From the NCBI GenBank assembly GCA_964422465.1, contig CAYRBD010000001.1, positions 1-64,000 of the forward strand: a stretch of DNA of 64,000 nt. The letters are read 5' to 3'. The notes under the pieces were generated by a model, which was not told the DNA's origin, did no database searches, and worked only from the letters and a program-made list of their open reading frames with translations. Below are positions 25,812 through 34,531 of this stretch, one piece after another. The position numbers and the translations under genes are program-made. Positions within the stretch are counted from its first letter, which is position 1, and each line of letters starts with the position of its first letter. This DNA comes from FW021-bin31 sp964422465. Its GTDB lineage: Bacteria; Bacteroidota; Bacteroidia; Chitinophagales; Chitinophagaceae.

Positions 25812-26462
25812 TCAATCGGTATCCTGCAGGGGAATTCGGTTGTATTGAACACCTATTGCATCAATGTGGACCAACCGCGCTCCCATGTCGCCTGTAATTG
25901 TAATTGTATATACTGCGGCGGCCATCAGAACGATGGCAATAATTTCAGTCCACAGCTTTCGTTTGAAAGCAAAATGACTCAATATTTTAACCAGGGCAGC
26001 AATGCCGCTGAACCATTCTGTCAGATGTGCGTATAGCTCATGCTTCTCGAAGGTAGCCCGGGCTATCGGGCTTAAGGTCGGGAGGTTTGGGTCTCCCCCA
26101 TGCAATATATTGGTAGCCACATAAGCACCAATAAATCCAAGTACAATCAGAAAAAGGGTAACCCAGCTAAGCGCCCGCCTAAACACAAAAAAAGAAATGA
26201 TCTGTACCAGAAAGGCTAAAATAATAAACACAATTGGGAAATGAACAATTAACGGATGCAAACGTGGAAAGTCTTGCAGCGTTCCGGTATTGTGGAATTC
26301 CTGAAAGGCGACAGAGGCAGAATCATTGATAGTTGGAGATTGGTAAGTCGGTAAAGATTGGCTGGTTTCCATTGGCAAAGCAGGAGTCCTGCTGGGCTGA
26401 CCGCTCATTGAAAAAGCTGTTGGAGACCATAATATCAGAACCCATAAACTTAAATGTCTCAT
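25812..26462 (-). CDS. DUF2231 membrane protein
   Basis: 216 residues with a signal peptide-like N-terminus, a Ser/Thr/Pro-rich linker and then four hydrophobic helices. The first helix carries the DUF2231 signature RLHPLIVHFPIVFIILAFL, and a conserved FEKHELYAHLTEW segment follows. Function is unknown. Such proteins often accompany heme or metal-handling genes in Bacteroidota, and here it lies directly downstream of the copper ATPase on the same strand. The conserved His residues could bind heme or metal. Confidence 0.8.
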   Translation of the reverse strand: MRHLSLWVLILWSPTAFSMSGQPSRTPALPMETSQSLPTYQSPTINDSASVAFQEFHNTGTLQDFPRLHPLIVHFPIVFIILAFLVQIISFFVFRRALSWVTLFLIVLGFIGAYVATNILHGGDPNLPTLSPIARATFEKHELYAHLTEWFSGIAALVKILSHFAFKRKLWTEIIAIVLMAAAVYTITITGDMGARLVHIDAIGVQYNRIPLQDTD

Positions 26463-26600
26463 GTCCTTATAGTATGTGAGTTTAAAAAATCACTAACAAT
26501 TCCGCAAACATTGCAAGGGCCGGGGTAGGAAGTTGGCCTTGGCCCTGTTAATTCATGTAGGTGGATACTCAAAATTAAGTTTTTTTGCAGAATAACTTCC

Positions 26601-29036
26601 TCATAAGGTTACTTTCCGCAGCCGAAGTGAATTGGTAATAACCGATACGGAGCTAAAACTCATAGCCAAAGCCGCAATCATAGGAGAAAGCAATAAACCC
26701 AAAACCGGGAATAACAGCCCCGCAGCAATCGGAATACCAAGGGTATTGTATCCTAATGCAAACCAAAGATTCTGCTTGATATTTTGCAGTACCTTGTCGC
26801 TGAGCATACGGGCTTTTGTTATCCCTCGAAGGTCGCCCTCCACCAGGGTTATTGCTGCACTTTCGATGGCCACATCCGTTCCTGTTCCCATGGCTATTCC
26901 TACATCAGCCTGTGTCAGTGCCGGGGCATCATTGATGCCGTCGCCGGCCATGGCTACTTTTTTTCCCTGTCGTTGAAATTCCTTTACGGCTTCCAGTTTA
27001 TCCTGCGGTAACATTCCGGCTTTGAAACCATCTAACCCCAAGGTGTCACTTACCGCTCTGGCTGTGTTTTCATTGTCTCCGGTAAACATCCACACCGCTG
27101 CGCCATCCTGCTGCAGTTTTTGAATGGCCTCTTTTGCAGTTGTTTTTATTTTATCAGAGATGACGACATAGCCCAACGCCTGCTCCTCTTCAGACAGTAT
27201 AGAAACGGTCTTTCCTTTCTGTTGCGCTTCTTCTATCTGCTTCTGTACTTTTTCGGGAATGGGAATACCCTGCTGCTCCATCAGGCGGTTATTTCCCAGA
27301 GCCAGTTTTTTATTCTCCAACAGACCGGTAACGCCTTTCCCGGTTACAGCTTCAAATTGAACTATTTTCTTAGGTTGAATTTTTTTTTCTTTTCCAAATG
27401 CCAAAGTTGCCTGTGCCAGTGGATGTTCGCTGCTGCTGTTCAGGGATACTATTTTTTGTAGAATATCTTTCTCCTGGAAATCCGGGTGAACGGAAACTAC
27501 TTTTTCAACAGAAGGTTTTCCTTCTGTAACGGTTCCTGTCTTGTCAATAATCACCATATTAACTTCGTGCATTTTCTCCAATGCTTCTGCGTTTTTTACC
27601 AAAACGCCCAATTGGGCCCCCTTGCCGACTCCTACCATTACAGACATGGGGGTAGCCAGGCCAAGTGCACAAGGGCAGGCAATAATGAGTACGGCTACGG
27701 CATTCACCAAAGCATATACCTGTGCAGGAGCAGGCCCCCAAAGGCTCCAGATAAAAAAGGTAAGAACCGCTATGATTACAACAATAGGCACAAAATAGCC
27801 TGAAATCTTATCAGCCAGGTTCTGTATTGGCGCCCTGGAACGGCTGGCCGTGTTGACCATTTCTATGATCCGGGCCAGGGTGGTCTCTGAACCTACCTTT
27901 TCAGCTGTCATAACAAAGGTTTTGTTGCCATTGATGGTTCCGGATTTTACTGTATCGCCCTTCTTTTTATCTACCGGAACAGGTTCTCCGGTAATCATAG
28001 ATTCATTTATATGCGTTTCTCCTTCTTTGATGCTGCCATCTACCGGGATTTTCTCTCCGGGCTTTACCCGCAGTAAATCCCCTTTTTGAATCTCTTCTAC
28101 AGCCACCTCCTGCTCTTTCCCGTTTATAATCCGGGTGGCCACATTGGGAGCCAGCTTCATCAGTTCTTTAATTGCCGCATTGGTCTTTCTGTGGGCCCGG
28201 GCTTCCAACAGTTGACCCAGTAAGACTAAAGTAAGGATCACGGTGGCCGATTCAAAATAAACATGTACTGTCCCGTCCATCTTAAATTCATCAGGAAAAA
28301 AAGACGGAAAGAGCAGGGCCAACAGGCTAAACAGCCAGGCTACTTCGGCGCCAATTCCGATAAGGGTAAACATATTCAGATGCCAGGTAATGATGGAACG
28401 CCAGGCTCTTTCAAAAAACATCCAGGTGGCATAAAAAACGACTGGAATAGACAAGGCCAACTCCACCCAATTCCAATACTTTAACTCCATTATCTTGTAC
28501 AATGGATTGTTGGGAACCATGTCCGACATGGCAATGAGGAAAATGGGCAGTGTGAAAGCCACGGCTATCTTAAATTTCTTTAATAATCTTTTGTATGTAG
28601 AATTTTCATCCTCTTCCTGTTTGGGTTCCATAGGTACCAGGTCCATTCCACATACAGGGCAATCTCCGGGCTTGTCATAAGTCTTATCGCCTTCGCAATG
28701 CATGGGACAATAAAAGACTCCCTTTCCGCTCTGTGAAGAAGCCGGGGTAGCTTCCGGACTTTGGTCTTTCTTGTAACTTCTCTCTTTATGGTTAGGAGTT
28801 TGTTGATGGTGGCGATCTTTAGTTTGACCGCTAAGCGGCAATAACTCGTAATGGCTGTCAGCAAGTGCTTTCTGTAATTGTTTAATAGGGACATGCTTTC
28901 CCATTTCTACCGTAGCTTTCGCCTGCTGCAAATCCACAGAAACCTTGTCCACCCCCTTAACTTTACTTAAAGCATCTTCTACATGATCCCGGCATCTGTT
29001 GCAACTCATTCCCTGTATTTGATAAGTATGTTTCAT
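26601..29036 (-). CDS. copA: Cu+-exporting P1B-type ATPase with HMA and metal-binding modules
   Basis: 811-residue copper pump of the inner membrane. Residues 1-67 are an HMA domain with GMSCNRCRDHV. Residues about 107-137 are a heavy-metal-binding module (YCPMHCEGDKTYDKPGDCPV then CGMDLVP). The transport core follows: TGEPVPVDK, the CPC metal site in IIACPCALGLATPM, DKTGTVTEGKP, the HP motif SSEHPLAQA, and GDGINDAPAL. The last helices have YNTLGIPIAAG and MSFSSVSV, which assign it to the Cu+ group P1B-1. The ATG at 29036 is chosen so that the protein begins at the HMA fold; seven extra upstream codons are possible. Divergent from metE. Confidence 0.94.
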   Translation of the reverse strand: MKHTYQIQGMSCNRCRDHVEDALSKVKGVDKVSVDLQQAKATVEMGKHVPIKQLQKALADSHYELLPLSGQTKDRHHQQTPNHKERSYKKDQSPEATPASSQSGKGVFYCPMHCEGDKTYDKPGDCPVCGMDLVPMEPKQEEDENSTYKRLLKKFKIAVAFTLPIFLIAMSDMVPNNPLYKIMELKYWNWVELALSIPVVFYATWMFFERAWRSIITWHLNMFTLIGIGAEVAWLFSLLALLFPSFFPDEFKMDGTVHVYFESATVILTLVLLGQLLEARAHRKTNAAIKELMKLAPNVATRIINGKEQEVAVEEIQKGDLLRVKPGEKIPVDGSIKEGETHINESMITGEPVPVDKKKGDTVKSGTINGNKTFVMTAEKVGSETTLARIIEMVNTASRSRAPIQNLADKISGYFVPIVVIIAVLTFFIWSLWGPAPAQVYALVNAVAVLIIACPCALGLATPMSVMVGVGKGAQLGVLVKNAEALEKMHEVNMVIIDKTGTVTEGKPSVEKVVSVHPDFQEKDILQKIVSLNSSSEHPLAQATLAFGKEKKIQPKKIVQFEAVTGKGVTGLLENKKLALGNNRLMEQQGIPIPEKVQKQIEEAQQKGKTVSILSEEEQALGYVVISDKIKTTAKEAIQKLQQDGAAVWMFTGDNENTARAVSDTLGLDGFKAGMLPQDKLEAVKEFQRQGKKVAMAGDGINDAPALTQADVGIAMGTGTDVAIESAAITLVEGDLRGITKARMLSDKVLQNIKQNLWFALGYNTLGIPIAAGLLFPVLGLLLSPMIAALAMSFSSVSVITNSLRLRKVTL

Positions 29037-29187
29037 CTCTGTTTTGTTAAAACACAAAATTACGATAGGCGAGATAACAGGATGTTATAGAATTATGGGA
29101 AAAGTTTATAAGATTTATTATTGTCTTAGGCTTTCAAGTAAGTTGTATTTTCCATTTACGAGATTGGGAAATTCAAAGGGTATCACG

Positions 29188-29218
29188 TTGGGGAATACTA
29201 TACAAAGACTTATCTTCG
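29188..29218 (+). promoter_or_regulatory. Putative metE promoter
   Basis: TTG at 29188-29190, a 20-base spacer and TATCTTCG at 29211-29218, one base off TAnnTTTG. The metE start is 42 bases downstream. No B12 box is seen in the 224 bases between copA and metE, although metE is a classic cobalamin-riboswitch target. Confidence 0.5.
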
Positions 29219-29260
29219 CAGATTAATTTTATTTTCTCTTCTGTAATAAATATTGACAAA

Positions 29261-31567
29261 ATGCTGACACATAATTTAGGCTATCCAAGAATCGGAGACA
29301 AAAGACAACTTAAGAAAGCTGAAGAAAAATATTGGTCCGGAAAGATAGATCTTGCTGAACTTCAGCAAACAGCAAAAGATATCCGCCATTACAATTGGCA
29401 GTTACAAAAAGAGGCCGGCATGGATCTTATTCCCTGCAATGACTTTTCTTTTTATGATCAGGTACTGGATGTTATTCTAATGACAGGCGCCATCCCTGAA
29501 CGTTTTCATGAATTTAAGGAAAAGGAAAAACCTGCAGAAACAGACTTGTATTTTGCAATGGCAAGAGGATACCAGGAAGAAGGGTATGATATCACAGCCA
29601 TGGAAATGACCAAATGGTTTGATACCAACTACCATTATATTGTTCCTGAATTTACCGCAGATCAGCAATTTGATTTGTTCTCAGAGAAAGTTATAACGGA
29701 ATTTCGTGAAGCAAAGCAAAACAATATTCAGGCGAAACCCGTGCTACTGGGCCCGGTCTCATTTTTGTTATTGGGAAAAGAAAAAGAATCAGGCTTTGAT
29801 CGGTTAGCTCTGATAGATCGTCTTTTGCCGGTTTATTATAGAATTCTTAATAAATTAAAAGAAGAGGGTGCAAAATATATTCAATTGGATGAACCTTGTT
29901 TAGTATTGGATCTGAATGATCATGAAAGAGCGGTTTACCAAAAAGTATATTCTGAAATTGAAGAACATTTCCCCGAATTGCACTTTATATTAGCCGGTTA
30001 TTTTGGCTGCTATGGTGAAAACCTGGAGACGGTACTGAAATTACCCGTTCAAACGTTGCATTTGGATCTGGTACGTTGCCCCGGTCAGCTGGAAAAAATT
30101 TTACAAACAGACTTTGTACAGCACAATAAGAATTTATCTCTGGGGATTGTAGATGGAAGAAATGTATGGAAAAATGATTTTAGCCATTCTCTGGAAACTA
30201 TTAAAAAAGCCGTTCAAAAGCTGGGAGAAGAGAAAGTCTGGATAGCGCCTTCATGTTCTCTGCTTCATGTACCTTGTGATCTGGAGTTAGAAACAGAAGA
30301 GCAGAGCCTGCCTGCGGAAGTAAAAAATTGGCTGGCTTTTGCCCGGCAAAAAATTGGAGAAGTAGCAATTCTTGCCGACTTGGCTTCGGCTGCTCCTTCA
30401 AAGGCTGCGCTGGAGCAACTGGAGGAGAACAAAAAGGCCATTCAAAGCCGGAAAAATTCTCAGAAAGTCCATAAGCAGGAGGTGAAGGACCGTGTAAAGA
30501 ATTTATCAGAGAATGATATCCATCGAAAAAGCACTTTTGTAGAAAGGAAGAAAAAGCAACAGGCTGGTTTACATTTGCCTTTGTTTCCAACAACAACCAT
30601 CGGTTCTTTCCCACAGACAAAGGATATCAGGAAATGGCGGTCGGAATGGAAGAAGGGGAACCTGACCAATGAAGAATACGATGCATTGCTAAAAGAGGAA
30701 ATTACAAAAGCCATCCGGTGGCAGGAAGAAATTGGTATTGATGTTCCCGTACATGGAGAGTTTGAACGTAACGACATGGTAGAGTATTTTGGGGAACAAC
30801 TGGAAGGTTTTGTGTTTACCAAATTTGGCTGGGTACAAAGTTATGGCAGCCGATGTGTAAAGCCGCCGATTATTGTAGGAGATGTGAGCAGGAAAAGCGC
30901 CATGACGGTTTATTATACAAAGTATGCCCAATCATTAACTAAAAAACCCGTTAAAGGGATGCTTACCGGTCCGGTGACTATTCTGCAATGGAGTTTTGTA
31001 AGAAATGACCAGCCCCGCAGTGAGACCTGCATGCAAATAGCCTTTGCCATACGCGATGAGGTGGTGGATTTGGAGAAAGCGGGAATTAAAGTGATCCAGA
31101 TAGATGAACCGGCTTTGCGGGAAGGCCTTCCGCTGAATAAAGAAGATTGGGCCGGTTACTTAGACTGGGCCGTGAAGGCTTTTAAAGTGACCTCCTCCGG
31201 AGTGAGAGATGAAACACAGATTCATACACACATGTGTTATTCGGAGTTTAATGATATTATTCAAAACATTGCACAAATGGATGCTGATGTTATTACCATT
31301 GAAACCAGCCGCTCCCAAATGGAATTGTTAGATGCTTTTGCCGATTTCAACTATCCCAATGACATCGGCCCCGGCGTTTATGATATTCACTCCCCGCGTA
31401 TTCCTTCCAGGGACGAGATGACCGGGCTGCTTCAAAAAGCCATGAAGGTGATCCCACGGGAACAGTTGTGGGTAAATCCGGACTGTGGTTTGAAAACCCG
31501 TAAATGGACGGAAACGAAAGCTGCTTTGGAAAACATGATGAAGGCGGCAGAAGTATTGAGAGATTAA
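29261..31567 (+). CDS. metE: Cobalamin-independent methionine synthase
   Basis: 768-residue enzyme that transfers the methyl group of polyglutamated methyl-tetrahydrofolate to homocysteine. The N-terminus MLTHNLGYPRIGDKRQLKKA is the folate-binding half. The C-terminal half begins near FPTTTIGSFPQTKDIRKWR and has the zinc ligands in HTHMCYSEFNDI, TIETSRSQMELL and VNPDCGLKTRKW. Length is normal. It stands alone and is convergent with the amidase, 7 bases apart. Confidence 0.97.
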   Translation: MLTHNLGYPRIGDKRQLKKAEEKYWSGKIDLAELQQTAKDIRHYNWQLQKEAGMDLIPCNDFSFYDQVLDVILMTGAIPERFHEFKEKEKPAETDLYFAMARGYQEEGYDITAMEMTKWFDTNYHYIVPEFTADQQFDLFSEKVITEFREAKQNNIQAKPVLLGPVSFLLLGKEKESGFDRLALIDRLLPVYYRILNKLKEEGAKYIQLDEPCLVLDLNDHERAVYQKVYSEIEEHFPELHFILAGYFGCYGENLETVLKLPVQTLHLDLVRCPGQLEKILQTDFVQHNKNLSLGIVDGRNVWKNDFSHSLETIKKAVQKLGEEKVWIAPSCSLLHVPCDLELETEEQSLPAEVKNWLAFARQKIGEVAILADLASAAPSKAALEQLEENKKAIQSRKNSQKVHKQEVKDRVKNLSENDIHRKSTFVERKKKQQAGLHLPLFPTTTIGSFPQTKDIRKWRSEWKKGNLTNEEYDALLKEEITKAIRWQEEIGIDVPVHGEFERNDMVEYFGEQLEGFVFTKFGWVQSYGSRCVKPPIIVGDVSRKSAMTVYYTKYAQSLTKKPVKGMLTGPVTILQWSFVRNDQPRSETCMQIAFAIRDEVVDLEKAGIKVIQIDEPALREGLPLNKEDWAGYLDWAVKAFKVTSSGVRDETQIHTHMCYSEFNDIIQNIAQMDADVITIETSRSQMELLDAFADFNYPNDIGPGVYDIHSPRIPSRDEMTGLLQKAMKVIPREQLWVNPDCGLKTRKWTETKAALENMMKAAEVLRD

Positions 31568-31574
31568 ATAGGTT

Positions 31575-33335
31575 TTATTGATTATTCTGTTTGGCCTGCT
31601 TTAGGAAATCCTGTATTCCTGCTTTTATAGCTTCGGCAATTCTTTGCTGAAATGCCGGATTTAAAGCTTTCATTTCGTCTGCAGGGTTGCTGATGAAGAG
31701 GGTTTCTACTAAAGCATTCGGATATTCTGTAGGTCCGTTTAATGCAAAGTTAAAACGGCCTATATTTCCAAAATCCGCCAGCCCCAGCCCGAGCATGTGT
31801 GTGAGTATGGCCCGGCTGAGCGGACGGAAGCCAATATACCGGTAATAGGTGCTTGTGCCGCTAATATGGATAGGGTCGGCGGAGGAGTTGAGGTGTATGC
31901 TCACGAGAAGATCAGGGTTTTCTTTTTCGAGGAAAGTTCTCCTTTCTATCATGCTTTCCGACTTGTCTGTCGTCCGGGTCATAATTACTCTGGTTCCTGC
32001 TTTTTCAAGGAGGCCTTTTAATTTTTTAGAAATTTGTAACGTAAGTGTTTTTTCAAAAACTCCCGTAGGTCCCTGTGCTCCCCTGTTGCTTCCTCCATGC
32101 CCGGCATCAATGGCGATAGACAGATGAGAAAGTGATAAATTCCGGGGTTGCCGTTTTACTTTTATGGTTAGCTGATTTTCCTGATAAGCAATGTGGTATC
32201 CCCAATGTTGTGGATGTTTCAATTCTATCGTTGCTCTGAGTATTCCATCGGAAACTTGTTCATACCAGACATTTTTAATCTCTTTGGCGCTCTGCAATTG
32301 CGTTATCCAGTTGGAATTGGCTGTAGCACCATAAATATCTATTACAATACGCGAGGGGTTTATTTGTTGATAAGTGGTATAAGGTAATTTTTTATTCAGA
32401 CTAATAGATACGTAATCAAATTTATCATCCCCCCATACCCGCCAGCTATGACTTAAAGAATTTGGAATAAAGACACCTTTAGATAAAAGCGTTACACTCC
32501 TTTCAGGGATATAAGCATGGCGACCAGGGGCTAACTCAACCCGGTATTTGCCATCAAACAAGCCCGTAATGTGTAACAAAACTGCGGTATCAAGATAGTT
32601 TATTTTTGCACCCCCGAGGCGGTCAGTACCTTTGCCAAACTCCAGGTATGGAAATGCACCTGATGTTTTCCCAATAATCGGTGTTGCCGGATCAAGCACC
32701 CTGATTTTTGGCGCCAGAGAACGTGTAGAAGTTTTATTGTCACGGTTTTTCATTTTTATGAGCAGATTCTTGTTTAAAAGCGGATCATGAGCTGTTACCA
32801 GGTGAGTACCCTGGTAGGTTCCGGCTATCCCATTTGTTTGACCTGCCGGTAGTTCGTAGAGGTCTATTTTATTGCCAATAGAAATTTCGTTTCCAGGTTG
32901 TGCTTTTATTTTAAATTGAATCCTATCGCCGGGCATGACCCAACTGTTTCGGGAAGGCTGCATATTTACCGATACAATTTGAAAATCCTTTACTGGTTTT
33001 TGTGTTGGAGGCAGATGATACTGAAAAGCTAACTTTTTAGTCTTTGTTATCCCGGAGGCATTTGTACTTGTTAATGTTACCGTAGAGTCTCCTTCTTTTA
33101 AGTTGAGTTCTACGGCAAAAGCCCCCGTTGGATAGACTTTTATTTTTTTCCCATCAATGAATAAGGTACATCCTTTACAGGTATTTCCACTCAGATAATT
33201 TCTGGATTTGGTGGTCTTGATAACTGTTTTATAGGGGTGAATTACATGCACGTAAGGCTGCTGTGCTATTGCCAGAGCAGTAACAAAGAGACATAAGAGA
33301 GTAATAAAAAGAGTTTTAATCTGTAACATTTTCAA
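31575..33335 (-). CDS. Secreted N-acetylmuramoyl-L-alanine amidase
   Basis: 586-residue periplasmic cell-wall hydrolase. Signal peptide at 1-24. A long N-terminal region of beta-rich segments follows, including an AMIN-like part near FDYVSISLNKKLPYTTYQQI and PSRIVIDIYG. The Amidase_3 domain starts at about residue 405 and shows the zinc site: IAIDAGHGGSNRGAQG, GVFEKTLTL, DLLVSIHLNSS and the catalytic Glu in LVETLFISNPADE. It cleaves the bond between muramic acid and the stem peptide. The non-catalytic half is much longer than in E. coli AmiC. No operon partner. Confidence 0.92.
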   Translation of the reverse strand: MKMLQIKTLFITLLCLFVTALAIAQQPYVHVIHPYKTVIKTTKSRNYLSGNTCKGCTLFIDGKKIKVYPTGAFAVELNLKEGDSTVTLTSTNASGITKTKKLAFQYHLPPTQKPVKDFQIVSVNMQPSRNSWVMPGDRIQFKIKAQPGNEISIGNKIDLYELPAGQTNGIAGTYQGTHLVTAHDPLLNKNLLIKMKNRDNKTSTRSLAPKIRVLDPATPIIGKTSGAFPYLEFGKGTDRLGGAKINYLDTAVLLHITGLFDGKYRVELAPGRHAYIPERSVTLLSKGVFIPNSLSHSWRVWGDDKFDYVSISLNKKLPYTTYQQINPSRIVIDIYGATANSNWITQLQSAKEIKNVWYEQVSDGILRATIELKHPQHWGYHIAYQENQLTIKVKRQPRNLSLSHLSIAIDAGHGGSNRGAQGPTGVFEKTLTLQISKKLKGLLEKAGTRVIMTRTTDKSESMIERRTFLEKENPDLLVSIHLNSSADPIHISGTSTYYRYIGFRPLSRAILTHMLGLGLADFGNIGRFNFALNGPTEYPNALVETLFISNPADEMKALNPAFQQRIAEAIKAGIQDFLKQAKQNNQ

Positions 33336-33395
33336 AATTTTGATGACAAATATCCCATATTTTTGACTTTTAGGCGAATGGTGGTTTTTAATCTT

Positions 33396-33403
33396 TATCT
33401 TTG
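33396..33403 (+). promoter_or_regulatory. Putative -7 element of the 33.4 kb gene
   Basis: TATCTTTG is a perfect TAnnTTTG match 35 bases before the start codon at 33439. A -33 element at the proper distance is not evident. Confidence 0.5.
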
Positions 33404-33438
33404 GATTTTTAATGGAGAATTGGATATAAACGAGAAGT

Positions 33439-34524
33439 ATGTTACGATGGATATGTGGTATTATTATTATATGTTTGGCATTTGTAATTTCCAGTCAATA
33501 TATTTTTCCTGAAAAATCAAAGGCACCTGAAATCAGCAGGTACTCTGCGGCGGCCTCTAATGAAATAGCTAATCTTGATTCTCTTGCTCATCAGAAGGAG
33601 GTTGAAGAAAAGGAGGATACTGCAGAGCTGGATGTTTCTGCGGATACCAGCCTGGCAGAAAGAAGGAGCAACCCGGTTGAAGGAGACACTGCCCTTAGTG
33701 AGGAAAAACTGTGGCCGGTAAAGAGTCCTGAACTTTTGCGGGGTTCTCTGCTTCCTGCGCATCGGATTGTTGCATTTTACGGGAACCTGTATTCCAGAAG
33801 GATGGGCATATTGGGGGAATATGGACCGGCAGAGGTTTTGTCAAGGTTGCAACAAAAAGTAGATGAGTGGCAGGCCGCGGACAGTTCTGTTAAAGTTATT
33901 CCCGCCCTTGAATTAATTGCTGTTACCGGCCAGGGCGTGCCGACCAGAGACAGCCTGTACCGTCAGCGTATGCCTGAATGGATGTTGGACAGCGTTCTGA
34001 ATATGGCTAAGAAAATAGAAGCAATTGTTATTTTGGATATCCAGGTAGGGCACAGCACTGTGGAAAAAGAAGTCCCTTATTTTGAAAAATATCTGAAAAT
34101 GCCTAATGTTCACCTGGCAGTCGATCCCGAATTTTCCATGAAAAGAGGATCGGTACCGGGAAAGAGAATCGGCACTATGGATGCAGCAGATATCAATTTT
34201 TGTGTGAACTATCTCAAAGGTCTCGTTGAAGAAAACAATATTCCTCCTAAATTATTAATAGTACATCGTTTCACGCAGGGAATGGTGACCAATTATCAAA
34301 AAATTAAACTGGCTTCTCAGGTTCAGATTATCATGAACATGGATGGATTTGGGGCACAGGCCTTGAAAAAAGATGCTTATCGCAGTTTTATCTACAAAGA
34401 GCCTGTAGAATATGCCGGCATCAAACTATTCTTTAAGAATGACAATGCCGGTAACCACAGGATAATGAACCCCAAAGAAGTATTGGAATTACACCCGAAA
34501 CCAGTGTACGTACAATATCAGTAA
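33439..34524 (+). CDS. Membrane-anchored protein of unknown function, probable TIM barrel
   Basis: 361 residues: an N-terminal membrane anchor (about 5-22), an acidic linker to about residue 95, then a compact domain. In it I can place eight candidate strands in order: RIVAFYGNLY, VKVIPALELIAVT, AIVILDIQVG, VHLAVDPEFS, KLLIVHRFT, QIIMNMDGFG, AGIKLFFKND and PVYVQYQ. Acidic or His residues sit at strand ends (Glu, Asp, Asp-x-Glu, His, Asp), as in hydrolytic TIM barrels. The same blocks (GILGEYGP, DPEF, DGFG) occur, from memory, in secreted actinobacterial proteins without assigned function. No named family is recognised. Confidence 0.7.
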   Translation: MLRWICGIIIICLAFVISSQYIFPEKSKAPEISRYSAAASNEIANLDSLAHQKEVEEKEDTAELDVSADTSLAERRSNPVEGDTALSEEKLWPVKSPELLRGSLLPAHRIVAFYGNLYSRRMGILGEYGPAEVLSRLQQKVDEWQAADSSVKVIPALELIAVTGQGVPTRDSLYRQRMPEWMLDSVLNMAKKIEAIVILDIQVGHSTVEKEVPYFEKYLKMPNVHLAVDPEFSMKRGSVPGKRIGTMDAADINFCVNYLKGLVEENNIPPKLLIVHRFTQGMVTNYQKIKLASQVQIIMNMDGFGAQALKKDAYRSFIYKEPVEYAGIKLFFKNDNAGNHRIMNPKEVLELHPKPVYVQYQ

Positions 34525-34531
34525 CTACCCT

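Noticed and set aside
29037..29260. Possible B12 riboswitch ahead of metE
   Set aside because: No B12 box or aptamer core is present in the 224-base spacer.
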